A stretch of 64,000 bases of DNA, taken from DAOUKH01 sp965219875 (GTDB lineage: Bacteria; Chloroflexota; Dehalococcoidia; SHYB01). This document shows positions 25,922-34,588 of the stretch, piece by piece. The translations under genes and the position numbers were made by a program. The DNA is taken from positions 62,001 through 126,000 of the forward strand of contig CBDCOW010000003.1 of assembly GCA_965219875.1 (NCBI GenBank), read 5' to 3'. Position 1 is the first letter of the stretch. Every line of letters begins with the position of its first letter. Under the pieces are notes generated by a model. The model was not told the origin of the DNA. It ran no database searches and worked only from the letters and a program-made list of their open reading frames with translations.

Positions 25922-27097
25922 ATGAATTTCGCCTTCACCGAAGAAGAAGAGACGTTCCGTGCCGAGGTCCGCGACTTCTTGGGGGAGGCGCTGCCATCCG
26001 ATTGGGGCGTCCGCAACGCCGGCGACGATGAGGAGGGCGGCGGAGACGCCTACGACTTCCAGTGGGAGTTCAACCGCAAGCTGGCCCAAAAGGGCTGGCT
26101 GGTGGTGGCTTGGCCCAAGGAGTACGGAGGGCAGGAGTGGTCGTACTTCAAGCAGGTCGTCTACGCTGAAGAGGTCGTCTCCCACCAAGCCCCTCGCGGC
26201 GACAGTATCGGCCCGCGCATGGTCGGCTCGCTGCTCATCGGCCACGGCACCAAGGCCCAGAAGGACTGTTTCCTGCCCCCCATCGCGAAGGCGGACGTGC
26301 GTTGGTGCCAGCTCTTTAGCGAGCCCAACGCCGGCTCCGACCTCGCCGGCGTCGAGACCGTCGCCGAAGACCACGGCGACTACTTCCTCGTCAACGGCGC
26401 CAAGATATGGTCGTCCTTCGCCCACGTCGCCGATTGGGGCTTCCTGCTAGCGCGCACCAACAAGGACGCCCCCAAACACCAGGGCCTCAGCTATCTCTTC
26501 CTCGACATGAAGACGCCCGGGGTCACCGTCAAGCCTCTCATCAGCATGGTCGGCGTGCACCGATTCAACCAAGTCTTCTTCGACGACGTGCGCATCCCGC
26601 GCGACTGCCTGATCGGCCCCAAAGACCAGGGCTGGATGCTTAGCCGCAACGTCCTCAACGTGGAGCGGTCGGGGATCTCTGCCGCCGCCGGCTCGAAGCG
26701 GATGCTCCTCGACCTGATCGCCTACGCGGCCTCGCCGGAGAGCCGCGTCCGGTGGACGGACGGGCTTCGCAGGCGGGCCGCCGACCTGCTCGTCCGCGCC
26801 GAAGTCGCCCGCGCCCAGTGCTACCGCATCGCGTGGATGCAGACCGCCGACGTCCCCTTCAGGCACGAGGCCTCGGTGAACAAGCTCTTCACCAGCGAGC
26901 TTTCCCAGCGCGTCGCCGCCTTCGGCATGGATCTCTTCGGCATGTACGGTACGGTGCAGCGTGGCGACCGCTGGGCCCCACTCCGAGGCAAGGTCGAACG
27001 CAACTTCAAGACGACGATCGCCAGCACCATCGCGGGTGGCACTTCCGAGATACAGCGCAACATTATCGCTCGGCGCGGCCTGGGGCTGGGCAGCTAG
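25922..27097 (+). CDS. acyl-CoA dehydrogenase family protein
   Basis: 391 aa. Flavin-dependent acyl-CoA dehydrogenase: FAD contacts in CQLFSEPNAGSDLAG and the C-terminal TIAGGTSEIQRNIIARRGLGL. In MCAD-type enzymes the last motif begins with the catalytic Glu (EGT); here that place is Gly (GGT), so the base must lie elsewhere or the subunit is non-catalytic, as in some heteromeric actinobacterial FadE enzymes. First gene of an operon with two crotonases. Confidence 0.9.
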   Translation: MNFAFTEEEETFRAEVRDFLGEALPSDWGVRNAGDDEEGGGDAYDFQWEFNRKLAQKGWLVVAWPKEYGGQEWSYFKQVVYAEEVVSHQAPRGDSIGPRMVGSLLIGHGTKAQKDCFLPPIAKADVRWCQLFSEPNAGSDLAGVETVAEDHGDYFLVNGAKIWSSFAHVADWGFLLARTNKDAPKHQGLSYLFLDMKTPGVTVKPLISMVGVHRFNQVFFDDVRIPRDCLIGPKDQGWMLSRNVLNVERSGISAAAGSKRMLLDLIAYAASPESRVRWTDGLRRRAADLLVRAEVARAQCYRIAWMQTADVPFRHEASVNKLFTSELSQRVAAFGMDLFGMYGTVQRGDRWAPLRGKVERNFKTTIASTIAGGTSEIQRNIIARRGLGLGS

Positions 27098-27127
27098 TCG
27101 CGGCGCGCGCGGAAACACGAGGACGGC

Positions 27128-28072
27128 ATGGCAGACGAGAAAGACCCCGACAAAGATTCGGCGAAGGAAAACCCCCGCGGCTACGGCGGCGAGATGCCGT
27201 CGGAGAAGTCGGCGGACGAGATGGTGCTCTACGAGGTCGTCGAGCCTCACATCGCCAAGATCACCCTCAACCGCCCCGAGAAGGGTAACTCAATCCTCAC
27301 CCCCGACATGAACGAGGAGATCGCGCGGAAGATGGGCATCGCCGAGGACGACGACCGGATCAAGTGCGTCGTCCTCGCGGGCAACGGACGGCACTTCTGC
27401 TCCGGCGAGGACAACCGTCGCATGCCCATCGAGACCTACGGCCTGAAGAAGGGGCAGAAGCTCCCTCAGTCGTTCCGGATGCGGGGGCAGGCGGCGAGCG
27501 CCCAACGGATGCGCAACTGGTTCCTCTACAGCTCGAAGACGGTCGTCGCCGCGGTGCAGGGCGCCTGTCTCGGCGCGGGCTTCGGCATGATCATGACTGT
27601 CGACATGGTCGTCGCATCGGAGGACGCCTTCTTCGCCCGCCCGCAGAGCCGCATCGGCTTCGCCGGCTTCGACGTCCAGCTCCCCCTCACCCTCATGCGC
27701 TGCGGAATCAACCGCGGCTACGAGATGAACATCACGGGGCGGCGCGTCTCGGCAGAGGAGCTCAAGAAATGGGGCGTGGTCACGTCAGTCGTGCCCAGGG
27801 AGCAGCTTGAAGCTGAGGCGATGCGCTACGCCAGGGCCGTCGCCGCCCACGGGACCGACACCCTCATGCTGGGCCGTCACTCGATGCAGATCTTCTGGGA
27901 CCTGCTCGGCATGGCCTCCTACGCCGATTACGTCAAGGTGGCCCACCCCCTCTTCACCAACATGGTGTGGCGAGAGGATGAGCACAACTGGTTCAAGATG
28001 CGGAACCAGTACGGCAACAAAGAAGGTATGCAGCGGCTGAACGCCGTATGGGAAGACCTCGGCTTCAAGTAG
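27128..28072 (+). CDS. enoyl-CoA hydratase/isomerase (tandem copy 1)
   Basis: 314 aa. Crotonase fold: oxyanion-hole segment HFCSGEDNRRMP, second oxyanion segment GACLGAGFGMIM, and SRIGFAGFDVQLP where active-site acids usually lie. A charged N-terminal extension of about 30 residues (DEKDPDKDSAKENPRGYGGEMPSEKSADEMVLYE in outline) precedes the core. The next gene is a close copy with identical framework and C-terminus. The standard Glu positions are not obvious, so hydration versus hydrolysis is open. Confidence 0.88.
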   Translation: MADEKDPDKDSAKENPRGYGGEMPSEKSADEMVLYEVVEPHIAKITLNRPEKGNSILTPDMNEEIARKMGIAEDDDRIKCVVLAGNGRHFCSGEDNRRMPIETYGLKKGQKLPQSFRMRGQAASAQRMRNWFLYSSKTVVAAVQGACLGAGFGMIMTVDMVVASEDAFFARPQSRIGFAGFDVQLPLTLMRCGINRGYEMNITGRRVSAEELKKWGVVTSVVPREQLEAEAMRYARAVAAHGTDTLMLGRHSMQIFWDLLGMASYADYVKVAHPLFTNMVWREDEHNWFKMRNQYGNKEGMQRLNAVWEDLGFK

Positions 28073-28113
28073 GCGGCCTTTCAGCGCCGCCTCCCAAGGC
28101 GCATGGAGAAAAG

Positions 28114-29034
28114 ATGACCACCAAGAACGACAACCCCCACGGCTACGGGACGGACCTGCAGACGGACAAGCCGCCCGAGGAGATGGTGCTCTACGAGATC
28201 ATCGAGCCCCACATCTGTAAGATCACGCTGAACCGGCCGGAGCGCCGCAACGCGGTCCTGACACCAGACATGAACTACGAGCTCCTCGCCAAGTTCCAGA
28301 GGGCCCAGGAAGACGACTCGGTGAAGGTCATCATCATCGCCGGCGAGGGCCAAGACTTCTGCGCCGGCGAGGACAACCGTCGCATGCCCATCGAGTCATT
28401 CGGCCTAAAGAAGGGGCAGCGGCTGCCCCAGTCGCTCCGAATGCAGGGCATCTCGAAGACGTTCAAGACGATGCATGATTCGATGACGTGGGGCACGAAG
28501 ACCGTCATAGCCGCCTGCCAGGGCGGGGTGATCGGCCAGGGCTTCGGCATCGTGATGACCGTCGACCTGATCGTGGCCTCGGAGGACGCCTACTTCACGC
28601 GGCGGCAGAGCCGCATCGGCTTCGCCAGCTTCGAGGTGCAGCTACCGCTCACCCTGCTCCGCTGCGGCATCAACCGCGGCTACGAGCTCAACATCACCGG
28701 CCGCAGCGTCTCCGCTCAGGAGATGCACGAATGGGGCGTCGTCTCCTCCGTCGTGCCCCGCGACAAGCTGATGGACGAGGCGCTCCGCTACGCCCGCGCC
28801 ATCGCCGCCCACTCCACGGACAACCTGATGCTGGGGCGGAAGTCCATGACCATGTTCTTCCGCCTCCTCGGCGTGGACACCTATTTCAACTACGCCGAGG
28901 TCGCCCATCCCCTCTTCACCAACATGGTCTGGCGCGAGGACGAGCACAACTTCCTCCGCGAGCGCAACAAGTACGGCAACAAGGAAGGCATGCGCCGCCT
29001 CAACGCCGTCTGGGAAGACCTCGGCTTCAAGTAG
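28114..29034 (+). CDS. enoyl-CoA hydratase/isomerase (tandem copy 2)
   Basis: 306 aa. Tandem paralogue of the preceding gene: both have NPxGYG, EMVLYE, GEDNRRMPIE, RCGINRGYE, HPLFTNMVWREDEHN and the ending RLNAVWEDLGFK. The ATG at 28114 follows GGAGAAAAG. It is the last gene of the operon and is followed by a strong terminator. A duplication with likely substrate divergence. Confidence 0.9.
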   Translation: MTTKNDNPHGYGTDLQTDKPPEEMVLYEIIEPHICKITLNRPERRNAVLTPDMNYELLAKFQRAQEDDSVKVIIIAGEGQDFCAGEDNRRMPIESFGLKKGQRLPQSLRMQGISKTFKTMHDSMTWGTKTVIAACQGGVIGQGFGIVMTVDLIVASEDAYFTRRQSRIGFASFEVQLPLTLLRCGINRGYELNITGRSVSAQEMHEWGVVSSVVPRDKLMDEALRYARAIAAHSTDNLMLGRKSMTMFFRLLGVDTYFNYAEVAHPLFTNMVWREDEHNFLRERNKYGNKEGMRRLNAVWEDLGFK

Positions 29035-29058
29035 CCGCTCGGGCGAAAGACTGGACGC

Positions 29059-29094
29059 AAGAGAGGGGCCGCATTCACGCGGCCCCTCTCTTTT
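29059..29094 (+). terminator. rho-independent terminator
   Basis: 14-bp perfect stem (29059-29072 pairing with 29079-29092), 6-base loop ATTCAC, followed by a short T run. It closes the acyl-CoA dehydrogenase/crotonase operon. Confidence 0.9.
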
Positions 29095-29137
29095 GAGAAT
29101 TGGATAGCAGGCGGCGGACGCCCTAGCGCGCCAAAAG

Positions 29138-29950
29138 CTAGTAACCGGTGAAAGTCGGAGCCCGCTTCTCCTTGAAAGCTGTCGTGGCCTCCTTGTGGTC
29201 CTCCGTCCCCATAGCCACCTGCTCGGAGATGAGGCAGAAGTCCATGACCCGGTTGAGGCCGTCCCACAGGTGCTTGTTGAGCGCGATTTTGGTGAAGCGC
29301 ACCGCGACCCGCGCGCCGGCGGCGATCTCCTCCGCGTAGGCAATCGCGCGGTCGAGCACCTCTTCCTTCGGATAGCAGTAGTTGGTGACGCCGAGATCAT
29401 GGGCTTCCCTGCCCGAGATCAGCCGGCCCGTCATCAGCATATCCTTGGCCTTGTGGATACCAATCAGGTACGGCCAGATCAGCGCCCCACCGTCGCCGGC
29501 GGTGATGCCGACCCGCACGTGGTTGTCGCCGATCTTGGCGTCCTCGGCGATGAACGTCACGTCGCAGAGGAGCCCGATGGTCGCGCCGAGACCGATAGCC
29601 GGCCCGTTGATCGCCGAAATCAGGGGCACTTCGCAGTTCACGAAGCGCTGCACGATGTACTTCGCGCCGCGCAGCAGATTCCCCGGATCGAGCTTCTCGG
29701 CGGCGCCCGTGGCGCGGTCGCCCATCGCCTTCACGTCGCCGCCCGCGCAGAAAGCCCTGCCCGCGCCGGTAAAGACCACCGCGTTCACGTCGCGGTCGTA
29801 GTTCACCATGTGCAGGAACTCTTCGATGGCCTCGTGCATCCCGTCGCCCATCGCGTTCAGCCGGTCGGGCCGGTTGAGCGTCGCGATTGCTACTTTGTTC
29901 GGCCGCACCTCGACGCTGAGGTGGCCCTTCTCCACGCTACTGTAGTCCAC
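29138..29950 (-). CDS. enoyl-CoA hydratase/isomerase family protein
   Basis: 270 aa. Crotonase with FCAGGDVKAMG (oxyanion hole), GPAIGLGATIGLLCD and NHVRVGITAGDGG. The last carries an Asp at the place of an active-site acid. Length and pattern are close to typical enoyl-CoA hydratases. It starts at GTG, with AAGGAGG 5 nt upstream. Transcribed convergently toward the operon terminator, with a TATAAT upstream. Confidence 0.92.
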   Translation of the reverse strand: MDYSSVEKGHLSVEVRPNKVAIATLNRPDRLNAMGDGMHEAIEEFLHMVNYDRDVNAVVFTGAGRAFCAGGDVKAMGDRATGAAEKLDPGNLLRGAKYIVQRFVNCEVPLISAINGPAIGLGATIGLLCDVTFIAEDAKIGDNHVRVGITAGDGGALIWPYLIGIHKAKDMLMTGRLISGREAHDLGVTNYCYPKEEVLDRAIAYAEEIAAGARVAVRFTKIALNKHLWDGLNRVMDFCLISEQVAMGTEDHKEATTAFKEKRAPTFTGY

Positions 29951-30008
29951 TGTCGCCTCCTTGAACGTTACGTCGCCGACGGACGCGGCCGGCCCGCGCC
30001 CGCCGCGG

Positions 30009-30014
30009 ATTATA
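30009..30014 (-). promoter_or_regulatory. -10 box of the 29138-29950 crotonase
   Basis: Perfect TATAAT on the minus strand, 59 bases before the GTG start. Confidence 0.45.
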
Positions 30015-30102
30015 ACCGGGGCGCAGCCCTGACGTCACCGCGCGGCGGCTACCGGCGCCTAGCGATTCAGGGAGGCACCCACCGCCCTCTTTGACGTCTC
30101 GG

Positions 30103-30405
30103 CTAGGCTCCAAGTTCGGCGGCGACCTCCTCGAAGTCGCGCACCTTACCGTCTTCCTTATCCTGGATCGCCTGGCGCAGATCCGCCATGGCCTCCGGGT
30201 CCTTCAATATCTCGAAGGTCTCGAGGATGCCCTCGTAATCGTCCCAGGTCATGATGGCGAGCACGGGTCGGCCGTGCCGGGTCACCGACACCACACCGGG
30301 CTCCGCCTCCAACTCCTCGGGCAGCCGCGTCAGCGCGGCTCGCGCGTCATTCATGCCGATCTTGCGCGCCGCGCGCAGCCCGCTTGATGTCATCGCCATC
30401 GCCAC
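30103..30405 (-). CDS. Phd/YefM-type antitoxin
   Basis: 100 aa. Type II antitoxin: N-terminal DNA-binding part (MNDARAALTRLPEELEAEPGVVSVTRHGRPV) and a TWDDYEGILETFEIL helix typical of Phd/YefM. It is the second gene of the module, 61 bp after the toxin, with toxin-first order as in HigBA. It would neutralise the toxin and repress the shared promoter. GTG at 30405 or ATG at 30399 could both serve; AAGGAAAGGG lies upstream. Confidence 0.82.
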   Translation of the reverse strand: MAMAMTSSGLRAARKIGMNDARAALTRLPEELEAEPGVVSVTRHGRPVLAIMTWDDYEGILETFEILKDPEAMADLRQAIQDKEDGKVRDFEEVAAELGA

Positions 30406-30466
30406 ACCCTTTCCTTCCCCAATTGCAGCCGCATACGGGCGTGGGTCACCAACAAAGCCAGCGCTC

Positions 30467-30781
30467 CTAGATGAACCCTCTCTGCCGGAGCCTCTCGGCT
30501 ACTCGGTACACGTCCTGCTTGTCGCCCTCACGCCGAATGCCAAGCGTCAGAACAGTTGCACGTCCAGCCTCCAGCTGGACCTGGTAAATGATGCGATAGC
30601 GCTGGCCCACCGCCCGGACACTCCTGAGCCCCGTCAACTCATCAGCGAGAGGCCTCCCTTGCAAATGCGCGTCCTCCCCCAGACGCCGGACACGCTCGGC
30701 GAGCAGTCCAACGATGCGCCGGTCCCGTATCCCCTGCAGTTGTTCCACCGCCTTCGCACCTATACTAATTACGTACGTCAT
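30467..30781 (-). CDS. RelE/ParE superfamily toxin
   Basis: 104 aa. Small basic toxin of the RelE/ParE fold, with RSVRAVGQRYRIIYQV and VLTLGIRREGDKQDVYRVAERL, typical strand and terminal helix. RelE relatives cleave mRNA on the ribosome; ParE relatives inhibit gyrase. Which applies is not visible. It is the first gene of the module, less GC-rich than neighbours, consistent with acquisition. Confidence 0.82.
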   Translation of the reverse strand: MTYVISIGAKAVEQLQGIRDRRIVGLLAERVRRLGEDAHLQGRPLADELTGLRSVRAVGQRYRIIYQVQLEAGRATVLTLGIRREGDKQDVYRVAERLRQRGFI

Positions 30782-30811
30782 ACGTGCGTCTAACGTTCGT
30801 TAAGCTCACGT

Positions 30812-30817
30812 AGTATA
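30812..30817 (-). promoter_or_regulatory. -10 box and operator-like repeats of the TA module
   Basis: TATACT on the minus strand about 30 bases before the toxin ATG. The stretch between (30770-30820) is AT-rich and full of ACGT-type palindromes such as ACGTACGT, as expected for an autoregulated toxin-antitoxin promoter. Confidence 0.45.
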
Positions 30818-30858
30818 CGAGCGACGAGCGGTTTACGCCACCTTGCCCCCCGTCCACG

Positions 30859-33597
30859 CTACTCCCCCTCCACCAGACTCCGCAGGTCGTGCTTGGCGTC
30901 GTGGATGTCCGCCCAGAGGTCGCCGAGGCGCTCCACCCGGTCGGGGACCACGTCAATGGTGAAATCGGCGGGGTAGACACCGTCGAGCTCGTCCCAGCGC
31001 AGCGGGGTAGACACCGGCGCGCCCGGCAACGGCCGCAGTGAGTAGACCGACGCCATGTTCTTGCCGCGCACGTTCTGGTTGTGGTCGAGGAAGATCTTCC
31101 CCTCACGCTTGCTCACCGCCCATTCCATGGTTACTTCGAGCGGGCGTTGCTCCATCAGGAACCGACCGATCAGCTCCGTCACCTTGCGGGTGACCGGGTA
31201 GGGGTGCTCGCGGCGCACGGGGACGTAGACGTGCAGGCCCGTCCTCCCCGATGTCTTCAGGAACGACGACAGCGAGAGCTCGTCGAGGATGCCCTTCAGC
31301 GCCCGCGCGGTCTCCACGGCCTTGGCGAAGGCGCGGCGGTTGAGCTCGGGCTCGGCCCCCGCCCCCTCCTCGCCAGAGTAGATGTAGGGGTCGAAGTCGA
31401 AGACGAGGAAGTCGGGGTAGTTGAGGATGCTGGCCTCGATGTTCTCCTTCGAGCCGATGAACGTGCTTCCTAGGCCCGCCCCGTCGGGGCCAGCCGCGCG
31501 GCGCGACAGCCAGGGGTGCATCTCGATGTCCGCGAGCTGCCCCAGCCACAGCAGCGTGGCCAGGTTGTTCACCATAACGTACTCGACGTCGCCCTCGTTG
31601 TGCGACGAGAAGAGCTTCACCGTCTCCACGAATTCGGGAGGCTCGTAGCTCCAGTTCTTCTGATAGAAGCTCGGAGCATCGACGCCGTTGGGGTAGCGGG
31701 TCAGGGTCAGCGGACGGTCCCGCAGGTGGGGCAGGATCGCCGGCGCAAGGCGGGCGTAGTAGGTCAGCATGTCGCGCTTGGTGATCGCCGCCCGCTCCGG
31801 CGTTTCGGGCCAGAGCGCCTTGTCGAGGTTGGTGACGCGGACGGTATGCCCCCCAGCATCGACCGACATCGATCCATCCCTGGCGGCTTTGCCGGCAAGC
31901 TGCTCGACGGCCGCCGCTGCGGCGTCCGCTATGCCAGGGCGGCGGGGCGGCGAGGGCGGCGTCCGCTCGCTCGTACTCAGCGCCACGGGGGGTGCCGCCG
32001 CCGGCCGCTCGCGGACGACCGAGCGCGGGTCGCGGTCGGGTTCGAGCCCCAGGAAGACCGGCGCGCGCAGATGCTCGCCCGCGCCCCACTCGGCGAACTT
32101 CACCCGCGCCACCAGTTCGGGCCGCAGCCAAACGTCGCCCGCGATGCCGAGCTCGGGGTCGGGGGCGAACGGCGACTCCTTCACGCGCAGCGGCTGTAGC
32201 CGCTCGTTCAGATCATCCAGCGTCGCCTGGTCGAAGCCCGTGCCGACCCTGGCCGCGAAGTGCAGCGTGTCGTCGTCGTAATAGCCGACGAGCAGCGAGC
32301 CGAACGTCGAGGCCCGCGCCCCCACCCCCGCACTGTAGCCGCCGACGACCATCTCCTGCGATTGCGTCGCCTTGATCTTGAGCCACGCGGTCCCACGGCG
32401 CCCCGGCTCGTAGACGCTGTCCACGCGCTTGGCCACGACGCCTTCGAGTCCAAGCCGTGTTGCCGCGGTGTAGAACGCCTCCCCGCCGCCCACGGCGTAC
32501 TCGATGGGCCGCACCATGTCGCCGGGGGCCAGCATGCGGGCGAGCAGGTCCTTCCGCTCCGACAGCGGCGCCCTGCGGACGTTGTAGCCGTCGAGATACA
32601 GCAGGTCGAAGGGGTAGTACATCAGCACGCCGGCGGCGCCGGGCGCCCCTTCCACCTTCGACCCGCCCATGCGCTGCTGCATCAGTCCGAAGCTCGGCAG
32701 ACCTGCCTCGTCGAGCACCACGACCTCGCCGTCGAGGACGAACGACTCGTGCGGCTGGGCGCGCAGCTCCTCCGCTACTTCAGGGTAGAGCGCGGTCATA
32801 TCGTTCCCGTTGCGGCTGCGCAGCCGGACCGAGCCACGCTCCACAAACGCGATCAGGCGGAAGCCATCCATCTTGGGCTCGAAGAGCCAGCCCTCGCCGT
32901 CGAACGGTCCGTCGGTGAGCTTGGCCAGCATCGGCTTGACCGAGGCGGGAAAGCGCGCTTCGGTCCCGCAGCGGGCGAGACGGCGGTCGAGCGGCGTGGG
33001 GTCGGGAAGCCGCCCCGCCTTGAGGTCGTCGATGGTCAGCTTCGAGAGCACCGACGCGCCATCGTCGAGCACGTCGGGGCCGGTCCGCGCGTAGGCGTCC
33101 TTGTGCTTGATGAGCAGCCACTCGCGCTCTCCGCGTGAGGTCTTCACCAACGTCCACGAGCCGCGCAGCTTGCGGCCACGGAGGGTGAAGGAGAGCTTGC
33201 CCGCCGCCAGGCCTTCCTGCATGCGCCGATCCGACGTCTCGCGGTCGCCGAAGGAGAGGGCGCCGTCCTCGTCCGGGGAATATACGCCGGTGTCCCAGAC
33301 GATCATCTGGCCGGCGCCGTAGTTCCCCGGCGCGATCACCGCCTCGAAGGTCAGATAGTCCAGCGGGTGGTCCTCGACCATGACCGCCAGCCGCTTCTCG
33401 TTGGGATCGAACGACGGCCCCTTGGGTACGGGCCACGACTTCAGCGTCCCGCCAATCTCCAGCCGCACGTCATAGTGCAGCCGCCGCGCGGCGTGCTTCT
33501 GCACCACAAAGCGCAGGCTGCCCCATCCCGAACCCTCGCCGCCCCGCGGCTCCGGCGTCCGGGCGAAGTCGCGCTTCTCCTTATAGCGGTCGAGCAT
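30859..33597 (-). CDS. ligD: multifunctional NHEJ DNA ligase LigD (PE-LIG-POL)
   Basis: 912 aa. End-processing and joining enzyme of bacterial non-homologous end joining. Domain order: 3-prime phosphoesterase (about 20-170; KHAARRLHYDVRLE, EDHPLDY), ATP-dependent ligase (about 215-540; nucleotidyl Lys about 242 in FEPKMDGFR, LDGEVVV, GVVAKR), and primase/polymerase (about 630-912; FDFDPY metal motif, SGRTGLHVYVP, DHNQN). The order is that of Pseudomonas, not Mycobacterium. GGAGGGG precedes the ATG at 33597. No ku is in the window. A LexA-type promoter lies 800 bp upstream on this strand. Confidence 0.95.
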   Translation of the reverse strand: MLDRYKEKRDFARTPEPRGGEGSGWGSLRFVVQKHAARRLHYDVRLEIGGTLKSWPVPKGPSFDPNEKRLAVMVEDHPLDYLTFEAVIAPGNYGAGQMIVWDTGVYSPDEDGALSFGDRETSDRRMQEGLAAGKLSFTLRGRKLRGSWTLVKTSRGEREWLLIKHKDAYARTGPDVLDDGASVLSKLTIDDLKAGRLPDPTPLDRRLARCGTEARFPASVKPMLAKLTDGPFDGEGWLFEPKMDGFRLIAFVERGSVRLRSRNGNDMTALYPEVAEELRAQPHESFVLDGEVVVLDEAGLPSFGLMQQRMGGSKVEGAPGAAGVLMYYPFDLLYLDGYNVRRAPLSERKDLLARMLAPGDMVRPIEYAVGGGEAFYTAATRLGLEGVVAKRVDSVYEPGRRGTAWLKIKATQSQEMVVGGYSAGVGARASTFGSLLVGYYDDDTLHFAARVGTGFDQATLDDLNERLQPLRVKESPFAPDPELGIAGDVWLRPELVARVKFAEWGAGEHLRAPVFLGLEPDRDPRSVVRERPAAAPPVALSTSERTPPSPPRRPGIADAAAAAVEQLAGKAARDGSMSVDAGGHTVRVTNLDKALWPETPERAAITKRDMLTYYARLAPAILPHLRDRPLTLTRYPNGVDAPSFYQKNWSYEPPEFVETVKLFSSHNEGDVEYVMVNNLATLLWLGQLADIEMHPWLSRRAAGPDGAGLGSTFIGSKENIEASILNYPDFLVFDFDPYIYSGEEGAGAEPELNRRAFAKAVETARALKGILDELSLSSFLKTSGRTGLHVYVPVRREHPYPVTRKVTELIGRFLMEQRPLEVTMEWAVSKREGKIFLDHNQNVRGKNMASVYSLRPLPGAPVSTPLRWDELDGVYPADFTIDVVPDRVERLGDLWADIHDAKHDLRSLVEGE

Positions 33598-33649
33598 CCG
33601 CCCCTCCGCCGCCCAGTATAGCGACGGCCGCTCCCCACCCGAGGGAGCC

Positions 33650-34411
33650 TTTGTGGTCCACCCCGGCGGAAGGCAAGCGGGTCTAGAAGCCCTTGCGTCC
33701 GTTCGGCGGCTCGCGGAACCCGCGGTCTCCGTTCGTTGAGTCCGCGCCTCACCACGCAACGCGCCTTGGGGCGGCGCTCTCGACGCAGCCCGCTCCCGAA
33801 GGAAGCGGGCGAGCCGGAGCCCGACCGTTGGCGCGGCTGACCGTCCTCGCGCTTTCGCGCCGCGTATGCCGTGCAAGACCGCGGAGTCCGGCGACTTTCG
33901 CCGGGTTGGTGGCCCTTCGCCTCGCTCCCTGGGAGGAGGCTGCCTTGGCTAGGCTGCCGGTTCTCGGTGCGGCGTTCTTTGATTTGTACGGCCTTGGGGG
34001 GCCGGGCCACGCGGGGCGGTCGTTGCGCGCGCCGTCTTTTGACGGAGCGGACGGTCCGGTCCACCACGCAGGGTGAAGCGAGGCCGGCGGTTCGCGCACC
34101 CCGCGGGCTAGACGGGGATTGGTCCCCCGGGCCACGGTAAGGCGGCGCGGGGTCTTTGCCGTCCGTAGCGGTTACGGAGGCAGGTCGTCGTCGCGTGGCC
34201 GGCGAGAGGCGGGACGACCCTCCGGGCTTATGGTCCGTTGGGAGGACGGGCCGGGATGGACTTTGCCGCCACGGTGGCGGGGTCCACGGATAGCGCCGCA
34301 CCGAGAAGGGGGCGTATGTGGTCGGTTGGGGCTGGACCTCCTTAAGGGTGTGGGTTGTTTGGCGGCCCGTGTACCGCGCGTCCGCGGGCGGCGGGCCGGG
34401 AACATATGTTC
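33650..34411 (-). ncRNA. putative long structured noncoding RNA or ligD leader
   Basis: About 760 bp with no credible protein. On the minus strand it has many stable hairpins with RNA-like loops: GCGC-GAAA-GCGC, CCGGCG-AAAG-TCGCCGG, CCCGCTTCC-TTCG-GGAGCGGG and CCGTC-AAAA-GACGG. GNRA and UUCG loops appear only when read on this strand. It starts at a LexA-box promoter and ends 50 bp before ligD. It does not match RNase P, tmRNA or rRNA landmarks that I know. It could be an independent RNA or a long 5-prime leader. Confidence 0.4.
34400..34411. promoter_or_regulatory. LexA-type SOS box
   Basis: GAACATATGTTC, the textbook DinR/LexA half-site pair (GAAC-RNRY-GTTC). It begins exactly 7 nt after the -10 box, the same geometry as at 17704-17715. 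Confidence 0.65.
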
Positions 34412-34418
34412 TTCATTG

Positions 34419-34448
34419 ACGGTAGGTGAGGGGGGTCGGGGTTGTCAA
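34419..34448 (-). promoter_or_regulatory. SOS-type promoter facing ligD
   Basis: TTGACA (34443-34448), 18-nt spacer, TACCGT (34419-34424) on the minus strand. Predicted start at the LexA box. Transcription would run through the structured region toward ligD. Confidence 0.55.
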
Positions 34449-34499
34449 GGGCGGTGTGGCGCGGGGGGCGTTCGTCAGTGTCTCCCAAATGGGGAGATG

Positions 34500-34588
34500 T
34501 TCGGAGGGGAGGGCGCCCACAAGGGACGCCCCTACGGGAGAGGCCGCAGCGCGGCGCGGGTTGCGAACGGTCTCCCAGAAGGAGACCT
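34500..34588. repeat. dispersed repeat, type B
   Basis: GGGCGCCCACAAGGGACGCCCC stem and CCCCTACGGGAG, matching 18176-18215, followed by GTTGCG and GGTCTCCCAGAAGGAGACC. Confidence 0.6.

Noticed and set aside
30770..30830. LexA-type box at the toxin-antitoxin promoter
   Set aside because: AACGTTCGTT and ACGTACGT resemble half-sites, but no GAAC-N4-GTTC is present; a self-operator is more likely.
33598..33876. N-terminal extension of ligD by 93 residues
   Set aside because: Arg/Ser-rich with no LigD similarity; GGAGGGG marks the ATG at 33597, where the PE domain begins.
34330..34352. Resemblance to the 16S rRNA 3-prime end (GGCTGGA then CCTCCTT)
   Set aside because: Three bases are missing between the two parts and no other 16S landmark is present upstream.
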